From Chitinophagaceae bacterium UBA4407 (GTDB taxonomy: Bacteria; Bacteroidota; Bacteroidia; Chitinophagales; Chitinophagaceae): DNA of 40,042 bases. Positions 33,886 to 40,042 of this stretch are shown here, in pieces. How positions within the stretch are numbered: the stretch's first letter is position 1; the number at the start of each line of letters is the position of its first letter. The notes below the pieces were generated by a model. That model was not told the DNA's origin and ran no database searches. It saw only the letters and a program-made list of their open reading frames with translations. The stretch spans positions 1 through 40,042 of the forward strand of contig DGQT01000070.1 of NCBI GenBank assembly GCA_002390845.1, in the 5' to 3' direction. The position numbers were made by a program, and so were the translations under genes.

Positions 33886-33975
33886 AATCTTCTTGCTGAT
33901 AATTTATTCTCCGCAGAAAAAAATTAGAAAGATAGCAAGCTAATAAACTAACGGTAGTTCATAATACACGGGTTG

Positions 33976-34066
33976 CCGGCTGTTGAAAGCTGAAGCTTAG
34001 TAAAAAGCACAAGTGTGCGACGCAAGAAAAGTTGAATTGAAAAACAAAAGCCTGGTTCACAAAATT
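33976..34066 (-). repeat. Interspersed repeat copy 15 (right end of an empty pair)
   Basis: On the minus strand: outer TTTTGTGAACCAGGC, core TTGCGTCGCACACTTGTGC, inner CTTCAGCTTTCAACAGCC. The inner part matches the copies at 12690 and 12925, not its partner copy 14. About 50 bp from the NUDIX-regulator stop. Confidence 0.8.
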
Positions 34067-34114
34067 CAAAACGAACTTTAGCAGAATGTCGAAAAGAAAA
34101 CAAAGAAACTGTAA

Positions 34115-34864
34115 TTAAAAATCAATGCCATTCCACTTCTTTTTTGTGTGGCTGTATTTGTGAAAATCAAACTGGTAAAGCTTGCCGGGGCGATGGGGTA
34201 CATCGTCTTCGTATTCGCCGGTATCGATGAGAAAGTCCATTGCAAAGAATTTTTTTCTAAAATTCCTGCGGTCCATTTTTATGTCGAGTATTGCTTCGTA
34301 AAGGTTTTGCAATTCCCTTAAAGAAAATTTTTCAGGCAAAAGATTAAAGCCAAGCGGGTGCTCCTGTATGCGTTTCTGCAGCCATTTGTAACATTCATTC
34401 ATAATCTGCTGATGATCGAAAGCCATTTCTGTAATATGCTTAACACTGTGCCAGTGCAGTTCGTTATCCATTTTTTTTAGCTGGTGGTGCTCAATATTCA
34501 GCAACGAACAGTAAGCCACGGTAAGCACCCTGCCACCTGGGTGGCGGTCGGGGTGACTGAAAGTTCTAACCTGCTCCAGGTAAACATCCTCCATACCGGT
34601 TCTTTCGCGTAATACCCTATAAGCTGCATCATCTAACACTTCGTTATCGCCGGCAAAATCGCCCAGCAGCGACCATTTATCCCTGAATATTTCAAGGTCG
34701 CTTCGAATGAGTAAAATCTTCAATTCATTCTCGTCGAAACCAAAAATTACACAGTCAACCGTAATAGGAACACGGGGGTAAGATTGAACCAGTTTTTTTG
34801 CATCACTGATTAGTAAAGCATGCGTTTGGTTATTTTCGTTCATTAAAGCAGTATCATTTTTCAT
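34115..34864 (-). CDS. NUDIX-domain transcriptional regulator (NrtR/AraR-like)
   Basis: A 249-aa protein with an N-terminal NUDIX fold (about 30-165: VPITVDCVIFGFDENELKILLIR) and a C-terminal winged helix (about 175-245: LREL..LYEAILDIKMDRRNFRKKFF). The NUDIX box reads GDFAGDNEVLDDAAYRVLRE-RTG: the REx2EE catalytic core is replaced by RVLRER, so metal-dependent hydrolysis is unlikely. This is the known design of NrtR- and AraR-type regulators, which sense ADP-ribose or a sugar through a dead NUDIX domain. No NAD or sugar gene is adjacent, so the regulon is unclear. Divergent from ligA across a B-type repeat. Confidence 0.87.
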   Translation of the reverse strand: MKNDTALMNENNQTHALLISDAKKLVQSYPRVPITVDCVIFGFDENELKILLIRSDLEIFRDKWSLLGDFAGDNEVLDDAAYRVLRERTGMEDVYLEQVRTFSHPDRHPGGRVLTVAYCSLLNIEHHQLKKMDNELHWHSVKHITEMAFDHQQIMNECYKWLQKRIQEHPLGFNLLPEKFSLRELQNLYEAILDIKMDRRNFRKKFFAMDFLIDTGEYEDDVPHRPGKLYQFDFHKYSHTKKKWNGIDF

Positions 34865-35009
34865 GATGGCAAATCGTTTCGGCTTAATCTGTTGAAAAAA
34901 ATCTAAATATAACCTGTTACACTATTGAGCCCCGAAAATATAAAATAAAGTCATTGTGTAAAAATAACACTTTAAAAAATTTGAAATAAATGTCCGGTAA
35001 ATATAGAGT

Positions 35010-35206
35010 CGCCGCTTTGGTAAAAGCTGAGTCATTTATCAACAGATGAATGTATTGCGACCCCGAGTTCCTCCCGATATTAATCGGGATCGTCGGTTCC
35101 GAAAGCTTTCGGAATGCCGCGCCTTTCATAGATGCTATGAAAGAGGAACTGTGAACCGAGCGTGGCAACGAAGATGCCACAAAGTATAAATGCCGGTTTC
35201 AAAAAA
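35010..35206 (-). repeat. B-type repeat with multi-arm inverted repeats
   Basis: On the minus strand: outer TTTTTTGAAACCGGC, then GCATCTTCGTTGCCACGCTC and GGTTCACAGTTCC, then a structured part. That part has three hairpins: CTTTCATAG/CTATGAAAG (35123-35143), the palindrome TTCCGAAAGCTTTCGGAA (35097-35114) and TCCCGAT/ATCGGGA (35072-35089). All three lie within an outer stem AGTTCCTC/GAGGAACT (35066-35073, 35143-35150). It ends with the shared TCAACAGATGAA. It lies between the NUDIX regulator and ligA. Confidence 0.75.
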
Positions 35207-35220
35207 TTAAATCATTTACA

Positions 35221-35257
35221 TTCTAAAATTTAGAATCCATAAGAAATATCTGCAGAT
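35221..35257. promoter_or_regulatory. Two short palindromes before ligA
   Basis: TTCTAAAATTTAGAA (35221-35235) and ATCTGCAGAT (35248-35257) lie 35-70 bp before the ligA start. They may be protein-binding sites shared by ligA and the divergent NUDIX regulator, but could be chance in AT-rich DNA. Confidence 0.25.
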
Positions 35258-35291
35258 TTCTCATTTAACTTTATCGCATATAATTAAAGAA

Positions 35292-37400
35292 ATGTACACA
35301 GCGGAAGAAACAAAAGCAATGCAGCAGGCAACCATAAATTTTTTGCAACAAAAGAATGTTGAGGCGAATCATATCAGCGACCTTAAAAATGTGCTCCGCT
35401 TTCATGAGTACCGGTATTATGTACTCAACGACCCTTTAATTGCTGATTACGAATACGACCAGTTATTTAAAGAACTGGAAAAACTTGAATCGCAAAATCC
35501 CGGATTGATTACTTCTGACTCCCCCACCCAGCGTGTGGGCAGCAGTTTAAATGCAGCGTTTGTAACTGTTCAGCATTTGGTACCAATGCTTAGTTTGGAT
35601 AACAGCTACAATGCTGAAGACCTGTTGGACTTTGACCGCAAAGCAAGGGAATTAACCGGCCTTGATCTTATTGAATATTGTGTAGAACCAAAGTTTGATG
35701 GCGCCAGCATTTCTTTGATCTATGAAAACAATATGCTGGTTCGTGGTGCTACCCGTGGCGATGGCGTTGAAGGGGAAGACATTACCACCAATATTAAGCA
35801 AATACGATCAATCCCTTTGTCGGCACCATTTTCAGAATACGGATTGCAGCAGGTGGAAATACGTGGCGAAATCATTCTTACCAAAAGTGCTTTTAAAAAA
35901 TACAATGATGGTTTAGCCGAACAGGGGTTACCGCCATTGGCAAATCCCCGCAATGCTGCAAGCGGCAGTTTAAGACAGAAGGACCCCAAGCAGGTTGCCA
36001 AAAGAAACCTTGATGCGTTTCTTTATCATGTAAGTTATTATTCCCTCGCAGATACAGACGCTGCCAACTACAAACCAGAAAATGCAAACTATCTTACTAC
36101 ACATTCCGGAACGCTTGAAATGTTGTGGCAGTGCGGCTTTCGTGCACCACACAAAGAAAAACTGGTATTAAATGGCATTGATGAAGTGATAAAACATGTA
36201 CACGATTTTGAGGACATGCGTGATACGCTGCCTTACGAAATTGATGGCATGGTGGTTAAGGTAAACAGCTTTGCACAGCAGGATAAAATGGGCATGACCA
36301 CCCACCACCCACGCTGGGCCATTGCTTTTAAATTTAAAGCAAGGCAGGCAACAACAAAACTGCGGGCAATCGAATTCCAGGTGGGGCGCACCGGCGCTGT
36401 AACACCCGTTGCCAAACTTGACCCCGTTTTCCTGGGCGGTGTTACGGTATCAAGTATTTCTGTGCACAATGAAGAATACATAAAAGAAAAAGATCTGAAA
36501 ATCGGCGACAGTGTTTTGATTGAAAGAGCCGGCGATGTAATACCACAAATTGTAAAATCGTTACCCGAACTGAGGGATGGGACTGAAGCAGAAATTGTTT
36601 TTCCAAAACATTGCCCTGTTTGCAGCAGCGAATTGTATAAAGAAGAAGGCGAAGCTGTGTGGCGCTGCATTAACATAGAATGCCCGGCACAGGTGGTGGA
36701 ACGCATGATTCACTTTGTGAGTAAAGATGCAATGGATATTAAAAATTTTGGTGAAGCCAATGTGCGCAAATTTTATGAGCTTGGTTTATTAAAAGATGTG
36801 CCCGGAATTTACACGTTAGATTTTGAAGCCATCAGCAAACTGGAAGGTTTTGGAAAGAAGAGTATCGACAATCTTCAAACTGCGATTGAAGCATCAAAAC
36901 AGCAGCCACTGCACCGGTTGATTTATGGTTTGGGAATTCGTTTCGTTGGCGAAACCACCGCAAAAACTTTGGCCAATGCTGTTGAAAATATTTTTGATTT
37001 CGCAGCGAAAACAGAAGAAGATCTGCAGCAGATGGAAGATGTTGGTGTAAAGGTTGCTCAAAGTATTTTCCGCTTTTTTCACAATGAACAAAACCTTGAA
37101 ATGCTGCAGCAGTTAAAAGCACTTGGACTGCAACTTCATAACACAAAAAGAGAAACCGTTGCGGCAGGCGCACTGCAGGGACAAACATTCCTGTTCACCG
37201 GTACTTTGCTAAAGCTGAAACGCAATGAGGCCGAGGCTTTGGCAGAACAACAAGGCGGCAAAATTGTAAGCGGTGTAAGCAGTAAATTAAACTACTTAAT
37301 TGTTGGCGAAGACGCAGGCAGCAAGCTGGAGAAAGCTAAAAAAATCAACTCAGTAAAGATCATTAGTGAGGATGAATTTCTGCAGTTGATCGGGCTATAA
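35292..37400 (+). CDS. ligA: NAD-dependent DNA ligase LigA
   Basis: A 702-aa replicative ligase joining nicks with NAD. Domain Ia (about 15-75, with YRYYVLNDPLIADYEYDQL) binds NMN. The nucleotidyltransferase domain has SLDNSYN (about 101-107), the adenylated Lys134 in VEPKFDGAS, and TRGDGVEGEDIT. An OB-fold follows, then a four-Cys zinc finger (HCPVCSSEL...RCINIECPAQ, about 436-462), helix-hairpin-helix repeats (LEGFGKKSIDNL, GLGIRFVGETTAKTL) and a C-terminal BRCT domain (about 625-702, GQTFLFTGTL...GGKIVSGVS). Complete length. Monocistronic; repeat copy 16 begins about 9 bp after its stop. Confidence 0.97.
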   Translation: MYTAEETKAMQQATINFLQQKNVEANHISDLKNVLRFHEYRYYVLNDPLIADYEYDQLFKELEKLESQNPGLITSDSPTQRVGSSLNAAFVTVQHLVPMLSLDNSYNAEDLLDFDRKARELTGLDLIEYCVEPKFDGASISLIYENNMLVRGATRGDGVEGEDITTNIKQIRSIPLSAPFSEYGLQQVEIRGEIILTKSAFKKYNDGLAEQGLPPLANPRNAASGSLRQKDPKQVAKRNLDAFLYHVSYYSLADTDAANYKPENANYLTTHSGTLEMLWQCGFRAPHKEKLVLNGIDEVIKHVHDFEDMRDTLPYEIDGMVVKVNSFAQQDKMGMTTHHPRWAIAFKFKARQATTKLRAIEFQVGRTGAVTPVAKLDPVFLGGVTVSSISVHNEEYIKEKDLKIGDSVLIERAGDVIPQIVKSLPELRDGTEAEIVFPKHCPVCSSELYKEEGEAVWRCINIECPAQVVERMIHFVSKDAMDIKNFGEANVRKFYELGLLKDVPGIYTLDFEAISKLEGFGKKSIDNLQTAIEASKQQPLHRLIYGLGIRFVGETTAKTLANAVENIFDFAAKTEEDLQQMEDVGVKVAQSIFRFFHNEQNLEMLQQLKALGLQLHNTKRETVAAGALQGQTFLFTGTLLKLKRNEAEALAEQQGGKIVSGVSSKLNYLIVGEDAGSKLEKAKKINSVKIISEDEFLQLIGL

Positions 37401-37408
37401 ATAAAGAC

Positions 37409-37512
37409 AGATTTTATGGGCCGGGCAATTGAATTGCTACGAAGCTTTTGTTGCGTCGCACACTTGTGGGGTTGGACATTCTATGGAGCTTTTATTGCAG
37501 CGTAGATTTAAA
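37409..37512 (+). repeat. Interspersed repeat copy 16 (left end of pair with 38845)
   Basis: Outer AGATTTTATGGGCCGGGC, CTACGAAGCTTTTG, core TTGCGTCGCACACTTGTGG, inner TGGAGCTTTTATTGCAGCGTAGATTTA. The outer end is directly after the ligA stop. Confidence 0.85.
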
Positions 37513-37588
37513 AGAAGACCGCAGCGAATGCTATTGGTCAGCGACCAACAGCGGCATCAAAACTTAACTCTATCCCTTAATATCTGAC

Positions 37589-37960
37589 ATGATAAAAAGA
37601 ATTATGAAAATACCACAGCCTGTTTTTAATATAATAAATAAGACAAAACTAATAATGAGGCTTGCATTAGCAATCGCAATTGCGAGCTTATTTATTTCTT
37701 GTTTATTGACACTTGGTTTCGGCCAACGAGCTTTTGATTTAGACAATGAAATAATTTCGACATTTATTTGGTTCTCAATAATCGGCAGCACCTGGACATG
37801 TTTACTATCAATAATTATATTGGCAATTTGTATTTTCATTTTTAGAAAATCTGATAGAGAAATCTGGCACAACCTTAAGCGAGAAATTATTTTGACTTTG
37901 AGTAGTGTTGCAAGTTTGACGATTTTTTATTTATTAGCATTGACAATAAATAAATTTTAA
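37589..37960 (+). CDS. Small integral membrane protein (123 aa)
   Basis: Three hydrophobic segments (about residues 22-44, 57-82 and 99-119) with a basic N-terminus (MIKRIMK) and a polar loop FRKSDREIWHNLKRE between the second and third. I do not recognise it. An alternative start at Met6 or Met23 is possible. It lies between repeat copy 16 and a PhyH-like gene on the same strand, 76 bp upstream of the latter, inside one repeat-bounded interval. An antisense frame of similar length exists but lacks features of a real protein. Confidence 0.55.
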   Translation: MIKRIMKIPQPVFNIINKTKLIMRLALAIAIASLFISCLLTLGFGQRAFDLDNEIISTFIWFSIIGSTWTCLLSIIILAICIFIFRKSDREIWHNLKREIILTLSSVASLTIFYLLALTINKF

Positions 37961-38036
37961 AAAATGTACAACAATGGTTTTGCAAAGCCCCCAAAACGTA
38001 AGCTGCAAACCAAATTCCACAACAGGCAAAAGATAA

Positions 38037-38813
38037 ATGAAACAATTATCTACAAAGCAAATTGAAGGTTTTATTAACGATGGTTTCATAAAAATTGAGC
38101 ATGCATTTTCAACTGAAATTGCCGATGAGTGCCGGGCTATTTTGTGGAAGGCTACGCAATGCGATCCGGACAATCCTGATAGCTGGACACAACCGGTTAT
38201 CAGAATTGGAGAGTTGGGGTTTGGGCCCTTTAAACAGGCGGCAAACACAGTTATCCTTTATAATGCTTTTGACCAATTGGTAGGGAAAGGTAACTGGCTG
38301 CCAAGAGAAACTTTAGGCTCATTCCCCATACGCTTTCCCTGTAAAGAGCCTGCAACAGACACAGGTTGGCATGTAGACGCAAGCTTTCCGGGAGAAGATG
38401 TGAATAGTTATCTTGAATGGAGAATAAATATCAATTCCAAAGGGCGGGCATTGCTAATGCTGTTTTTGTTTTCCGATGTTTCTGAACAGGACGGGCCAAC
38501 CATTATCAGGGTAGGTTCGCATTTGGATGTTGCAAAAGTTTTGGAACCAGAAGGTGAAAAAGGGCTTTCATTTATGAAGTTGGCACAAAAGCTACACGTA
38601 TTGCCAAAGCATGAAGAAGTACTGGCGAAAGGAAAAGCAGGAACGGTTTATCTATGTCATCCCTTTATTGTACACGCCGGACAGGACATTAAAGGAACAA
38701 TACCAAAATTTATGGCGCAGCCACCTTTGCTGACAAAGCGTGACTTTAATATTAAAGGTAAAGCAGATGAACTTAGTGCTGTAGAAAGAGCAATAGTTAA
38801 AGGGCTTAATTGA
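38037..38813 (+). CDS. Phytanoyl-CoA dioxygenase (PhyH) family protein
   Basis: A 258-aa Fe(II)/2-oxoglutarate-dependent oxygenase of the PhyH type. The N-terminal FINDGFIKIEHAFSTEIADE helix-strand is typical. The iron triad is visible: HxD in TGWHVDASFPG (about 111-121) and the distal His in CHPFIVHAGQDI (about 202-213). LLMLFLFSDVSEQDGPTIIRVGSH is the strand pair around the 2-oxoglutarate site. The substrate is unknown; family members hydroxylate acyl-CoAs, small metabolites or halogenated compounds. ATG in a TAAATG context. It shares a repeat-bounded interval with the small membrane protein upstream. Confidence 0.85.
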   Translation: MKQLSTKQIEGFINDGFIKIEHAFSTEIADECRAILWKATQCDPDNPDSWTQPVIRIGELGFGPFKQAANTVILYNAFDQLVGKGNWLPRETLGSFPIRFPCKEPATDTGWHVDASFPGEDVNSYLEWRININSKGRALLMLFLFSDVSEQDGPTIIRVGSHLDVAKVLEPEGEKGLSFMKLAQKLHVLPKHEEVLAKGKAGTVYLCHPFIVHAGQDIKGTIPKFMAQPPLLTKRDFNIKGKADELSAVERAIVKGLN

Positions 38814-38844
38814 AAATACGATTTTACCATTGAATGTGTTTTTA

Positions 38845-38950
38845 TCAACCTTCGCTTCGGTAAAGCTCAATATATAATCCGAACGTACAAGAGAGCGACG
38901 CAACGATGTTTAATACACATACTACATCCCTGTACCCAAACTCATAGAAT
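38845..38950 (-). repeat. Interspersed repeat copy 17 (right end of pair with 37409)
   Basis: On the minus strand: degenerate outer end (TTTGGGTACAGGGATG), core TTGCGTCGCTCTCTTGTAC, then GTTCGGATTATATATTGAGC and TTTACCGAAGCGAAGGTTGA. The inner part matches copy 11 (TTTACCGAAGCGAAG) and copy 18 (ATTATATATTGAGCTTTA). Confidence 0.8.
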
Positions 38951-39099
38951 AAATGATCAATTTTTATTTATAAATTTAACAGCGGTTCGGCCAGGACGAA
39001 TTTCAAAAACCAGTTCTTCGCAAGCCTTGAACATTACCCGTAATGCCTGGCCACATTGCTTGAAAATGGCTTCAATAAATCGAGTTTAAAAACGAAAGA

Positions 39100-39417
39100 A
39101 TGACAACTAGTACGAAACATTTTTATTTAAGGGTTTATGACAACTTTCATTACATGGATGAATCTGAAGCATACAATCACGGGCAGTTTGAAACCTATGA
39201 AGAGGCTTTGATTGCAGCCAAAGCAATTGTTGATGAATTTTTTGAGCAAAATTGGGAAAGAGGGATTAAACCAGATCATCTGCTTGCGCAATATTCACTC
39301 TATGGAGAGGATCCTGTTATTCTTCACGGTGAGCATGCCGAACATAAAAGTTTTTCCGCAAGAACTTATGCGAACACCAGCGCAGTTGAAATTTGCCGTA
39401 AACTTGAAAACAAATAA
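39100..39417 (+). CDS. Small hypothetical protein (105 aa)
   Basis: A soluble 105-aa protein without signal peptide. It opens with a beta-strand and YDNFHYMDESEAYNHGQFET, then a helix EEALIAAKAIVDEFFEQN and a Glu/His-rich second half (GEDPVILHGEHAEHKSFSARTYA). It looks like a conserved alpha/beta protein, but I cannot name its family. Its TAA stop is directly followed by an ATG at 39418 of the next gene, so the two are translationally coupled or at least co-transcribed. Confidence 0.7.
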   Translation: MTTSTKHFYLRVYDNFHYMDESEAYNHGQFETYEEALIAAKAIVDEFFEQNWERGIKPDHLLAQYSLYGEDPVILHGEHAEHKSFSARTYANTSAVEICRKLENK

Positions 39418-39942
39418 ATGGAAACACCTGTAACGAACAACATAATAAACGACAAACATCCGGGTAAAATGAAAAAGATAACATTAATCGTTTTAGTTAT
39501 TACAGCATCTTTTCTTTCAGGTTTCGCTTTTAAGACAATCATATCTAACAAAAAAAATACACAAATGAAAAAAGTAACAGGCATTGGTGGCATTTTCTTC
39601 AAATGCAAAGACCCCAAAGCAATTAATGAATGGTATAAAACACACCTTGGGTTTAATACAAGCCCGTATGGAACAAGCTTTGAATGGCGGGACATTGATG
39701 ACAGTACAAAAAAGGGAGTTACCCAGTGGAATCCTTTTGCAGAAAACACAAAATATTTTGAGCCTTCAACAAAAGACTTTATGATAAACTACAGGGTAGA
39801 AAATTTAGAAGCCTTGGTTGAAGAATTAAAAAAAGAAAACGTAACTATCGTAGATAAAATTGAAAGCTATGACTACGGTAAATTTGTTCATATCCTTGAC
39901 CCGGAAGGAAATAAAATTGAATTGTGGGAAGCTAAAGATTGA
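39418..39942 (+). CDS. VOC-superfamily (glyoxalase-like) protein with N-terminal anchor
   Basis: A 174-aa protein with a single vicinal-oxygen-chelate domain (about 52-172): the first beta-alpha-beta unit VTGIGGIFFKCKDPKAINEWYKTHLGF and the closing strands YGKFVHILDPEGNKIELWE with the metal-ligand Glu are clear. Before it lies a hydrophobic segment (about 19-40, KKITLIVLVITASFLSGFAF), so it is either exported or membrane-anchored, unusual for VOC proteins. The start may be Met1 (39418, abutting the previous stop), Met18 (39469), or even Met50 (39565), which would leave a soluble VOC domain. Function unknown: lyase, dioxygenase or resistance protein are all possible. Confidence 0.8.
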   Translation: METPVTNNIINDKHPGKMKKITLIVLVITASFLSGFAFKTIISNKKNTQMKKVTGIGGIFFKCKDPKAINEWYKTHLGFNTSPYGTSFEWRDIDDSTKKGVTQWNPFAENTKYFEPSTKDFMINYRVENLEALVEELKKENVTIVDKIESYDYGKFVHILDPEGNKIELWEAKD

Positions 39943-39969
39943 GTATGGCTAAATAGTTAGTGGCAATAT

Positions 39970-40042
39970 AAAGCTCAATATATAATCCACCCGTACAAGT
40001 GCGCAGCTGCTCAAGGCTATGGCGTAAAAGTGTGCGACGCAA
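39970..40042 (-). repeat. Interspersed repeat copy 18, core interrupted by an insertion
   Basis: The inner part AAGCTCAATATATAATCC equals copy 17. The core is split by 26 extra bases (40002-40027) flanked by AAGTG at 39997-40001 and 40028-40032. The outer part lies beyond the window end. Confidence 0.7.

Noticed and set aside
34917..35180. 87-aa minus-strand frame between the NUDIX regulator and ligA
   Set aside because: It runs through the B-type repeat and its hairpins; the composition is repeat-derived.
37570..37872. 100-aa minus-strand frame opposite the small membrane protein
   Set aside because: Complement of a membrane-protein gene, where hydrophobic codons often leave the opposite frame open; the plus-strand frame has the better start and helix layout.
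1..40042. Transposase, integrase, toxin-antitoxin or phage defence genes
   Set aside because: I read all long frames for such families and saw none; any machinery acting on the repeats must be encoded elsewhere.
1..40042. tRNA or rRNA genes as insertion targets
   Set aside because: No tRNA cloverleaf with a TTCGA-type T-arm or rRNA segment was recognised at any repeat boundary.

Overview
The window looks like the chromosome of a Bacteroidota bacterium, most probably of the Chitinophagaceae type. It carries a SusC/SusD/SusE-like outer-membrane operon, a protein with a type IX secretion (T9SS) C-terminal signal, Bacteroidota-type OmpA-like and Crp/Fnr proteins, AT-rich intergenic DNA, weak Shine-Dalgarno sequences and many TAAATG start contexts. 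The genus is inference. No rRNA, tRNA, CRISPR array, transposase, integrase or phage gene was seen.

Layout. 0-5.3 kb: small exported or membrane proteins, two OmpA-like paralogues, an exported M20 peptidase and prephenate dehydratase. 5.4-9.0 kb: a large exported TolB-propeller/amidohydrolase. 9.2-10.4 kb: a class III aminotransferase. 10.6-12.6 kb: gamma-carbonic anhydrase, a small conserved protein and RsgA. 13.1-20.4 kb: a minus-strand susC-susD-susE-like-susF-like operon with a terminator after it and two operator-like dyads before it. 21.2-23.6 kb: an S74-chaperone/T9SS surface fibre. 24.0-30.8 kb: alpha/beta hydrolase, a very large outer-membrane beta-protein, an SRPBCC protein, a sterol-desaturase-type hydroxylase and a Crp/Fnr regulator. 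31.0-33.7 kb: nth, a small helical protein, a DivIC/FtsB-like protein and eno. 34.1-37.4 kb: a NUDIX-type regulator and ligA. 37.6-39.9 kb: a small membrane protein, a phytanoyl-CoA-dioxygenase-like protein, a small hypothetical protein and a VOC-fold protein.

The most striking feature is not a gene. About 18 copies of an intergenic repeat of roughly 60-135 bp, with core TTGCGTCGCACACTTGTAC, are scattered through the window, together with three copies of a related form. From 3.9 to 38.9 kb they alternate almost strictly in orientation (+ - + - ...), so they form inward-facing pairs. The pairs bracket either one to three genes (OmpA-like + pheA; aminotransferase; alpha/beta hydrolase; hydroxylase + Crp; membrane protein + PhyH) or a gene-free interval of about 270-330 bp. 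The genes between pairs are mostly housekeeping or large envelope genes. Some partners share private base changes, and one 91-bp stretch is repeated in inverted orientation 7 kb away with a single mismatch. The layout resembles a non-autonomous, terminal-inverted-repeat or REPIN-like system with cargo-bearing and empty forms. This interpretation is inference; the repeats and their orientations are read directly from the sequence.
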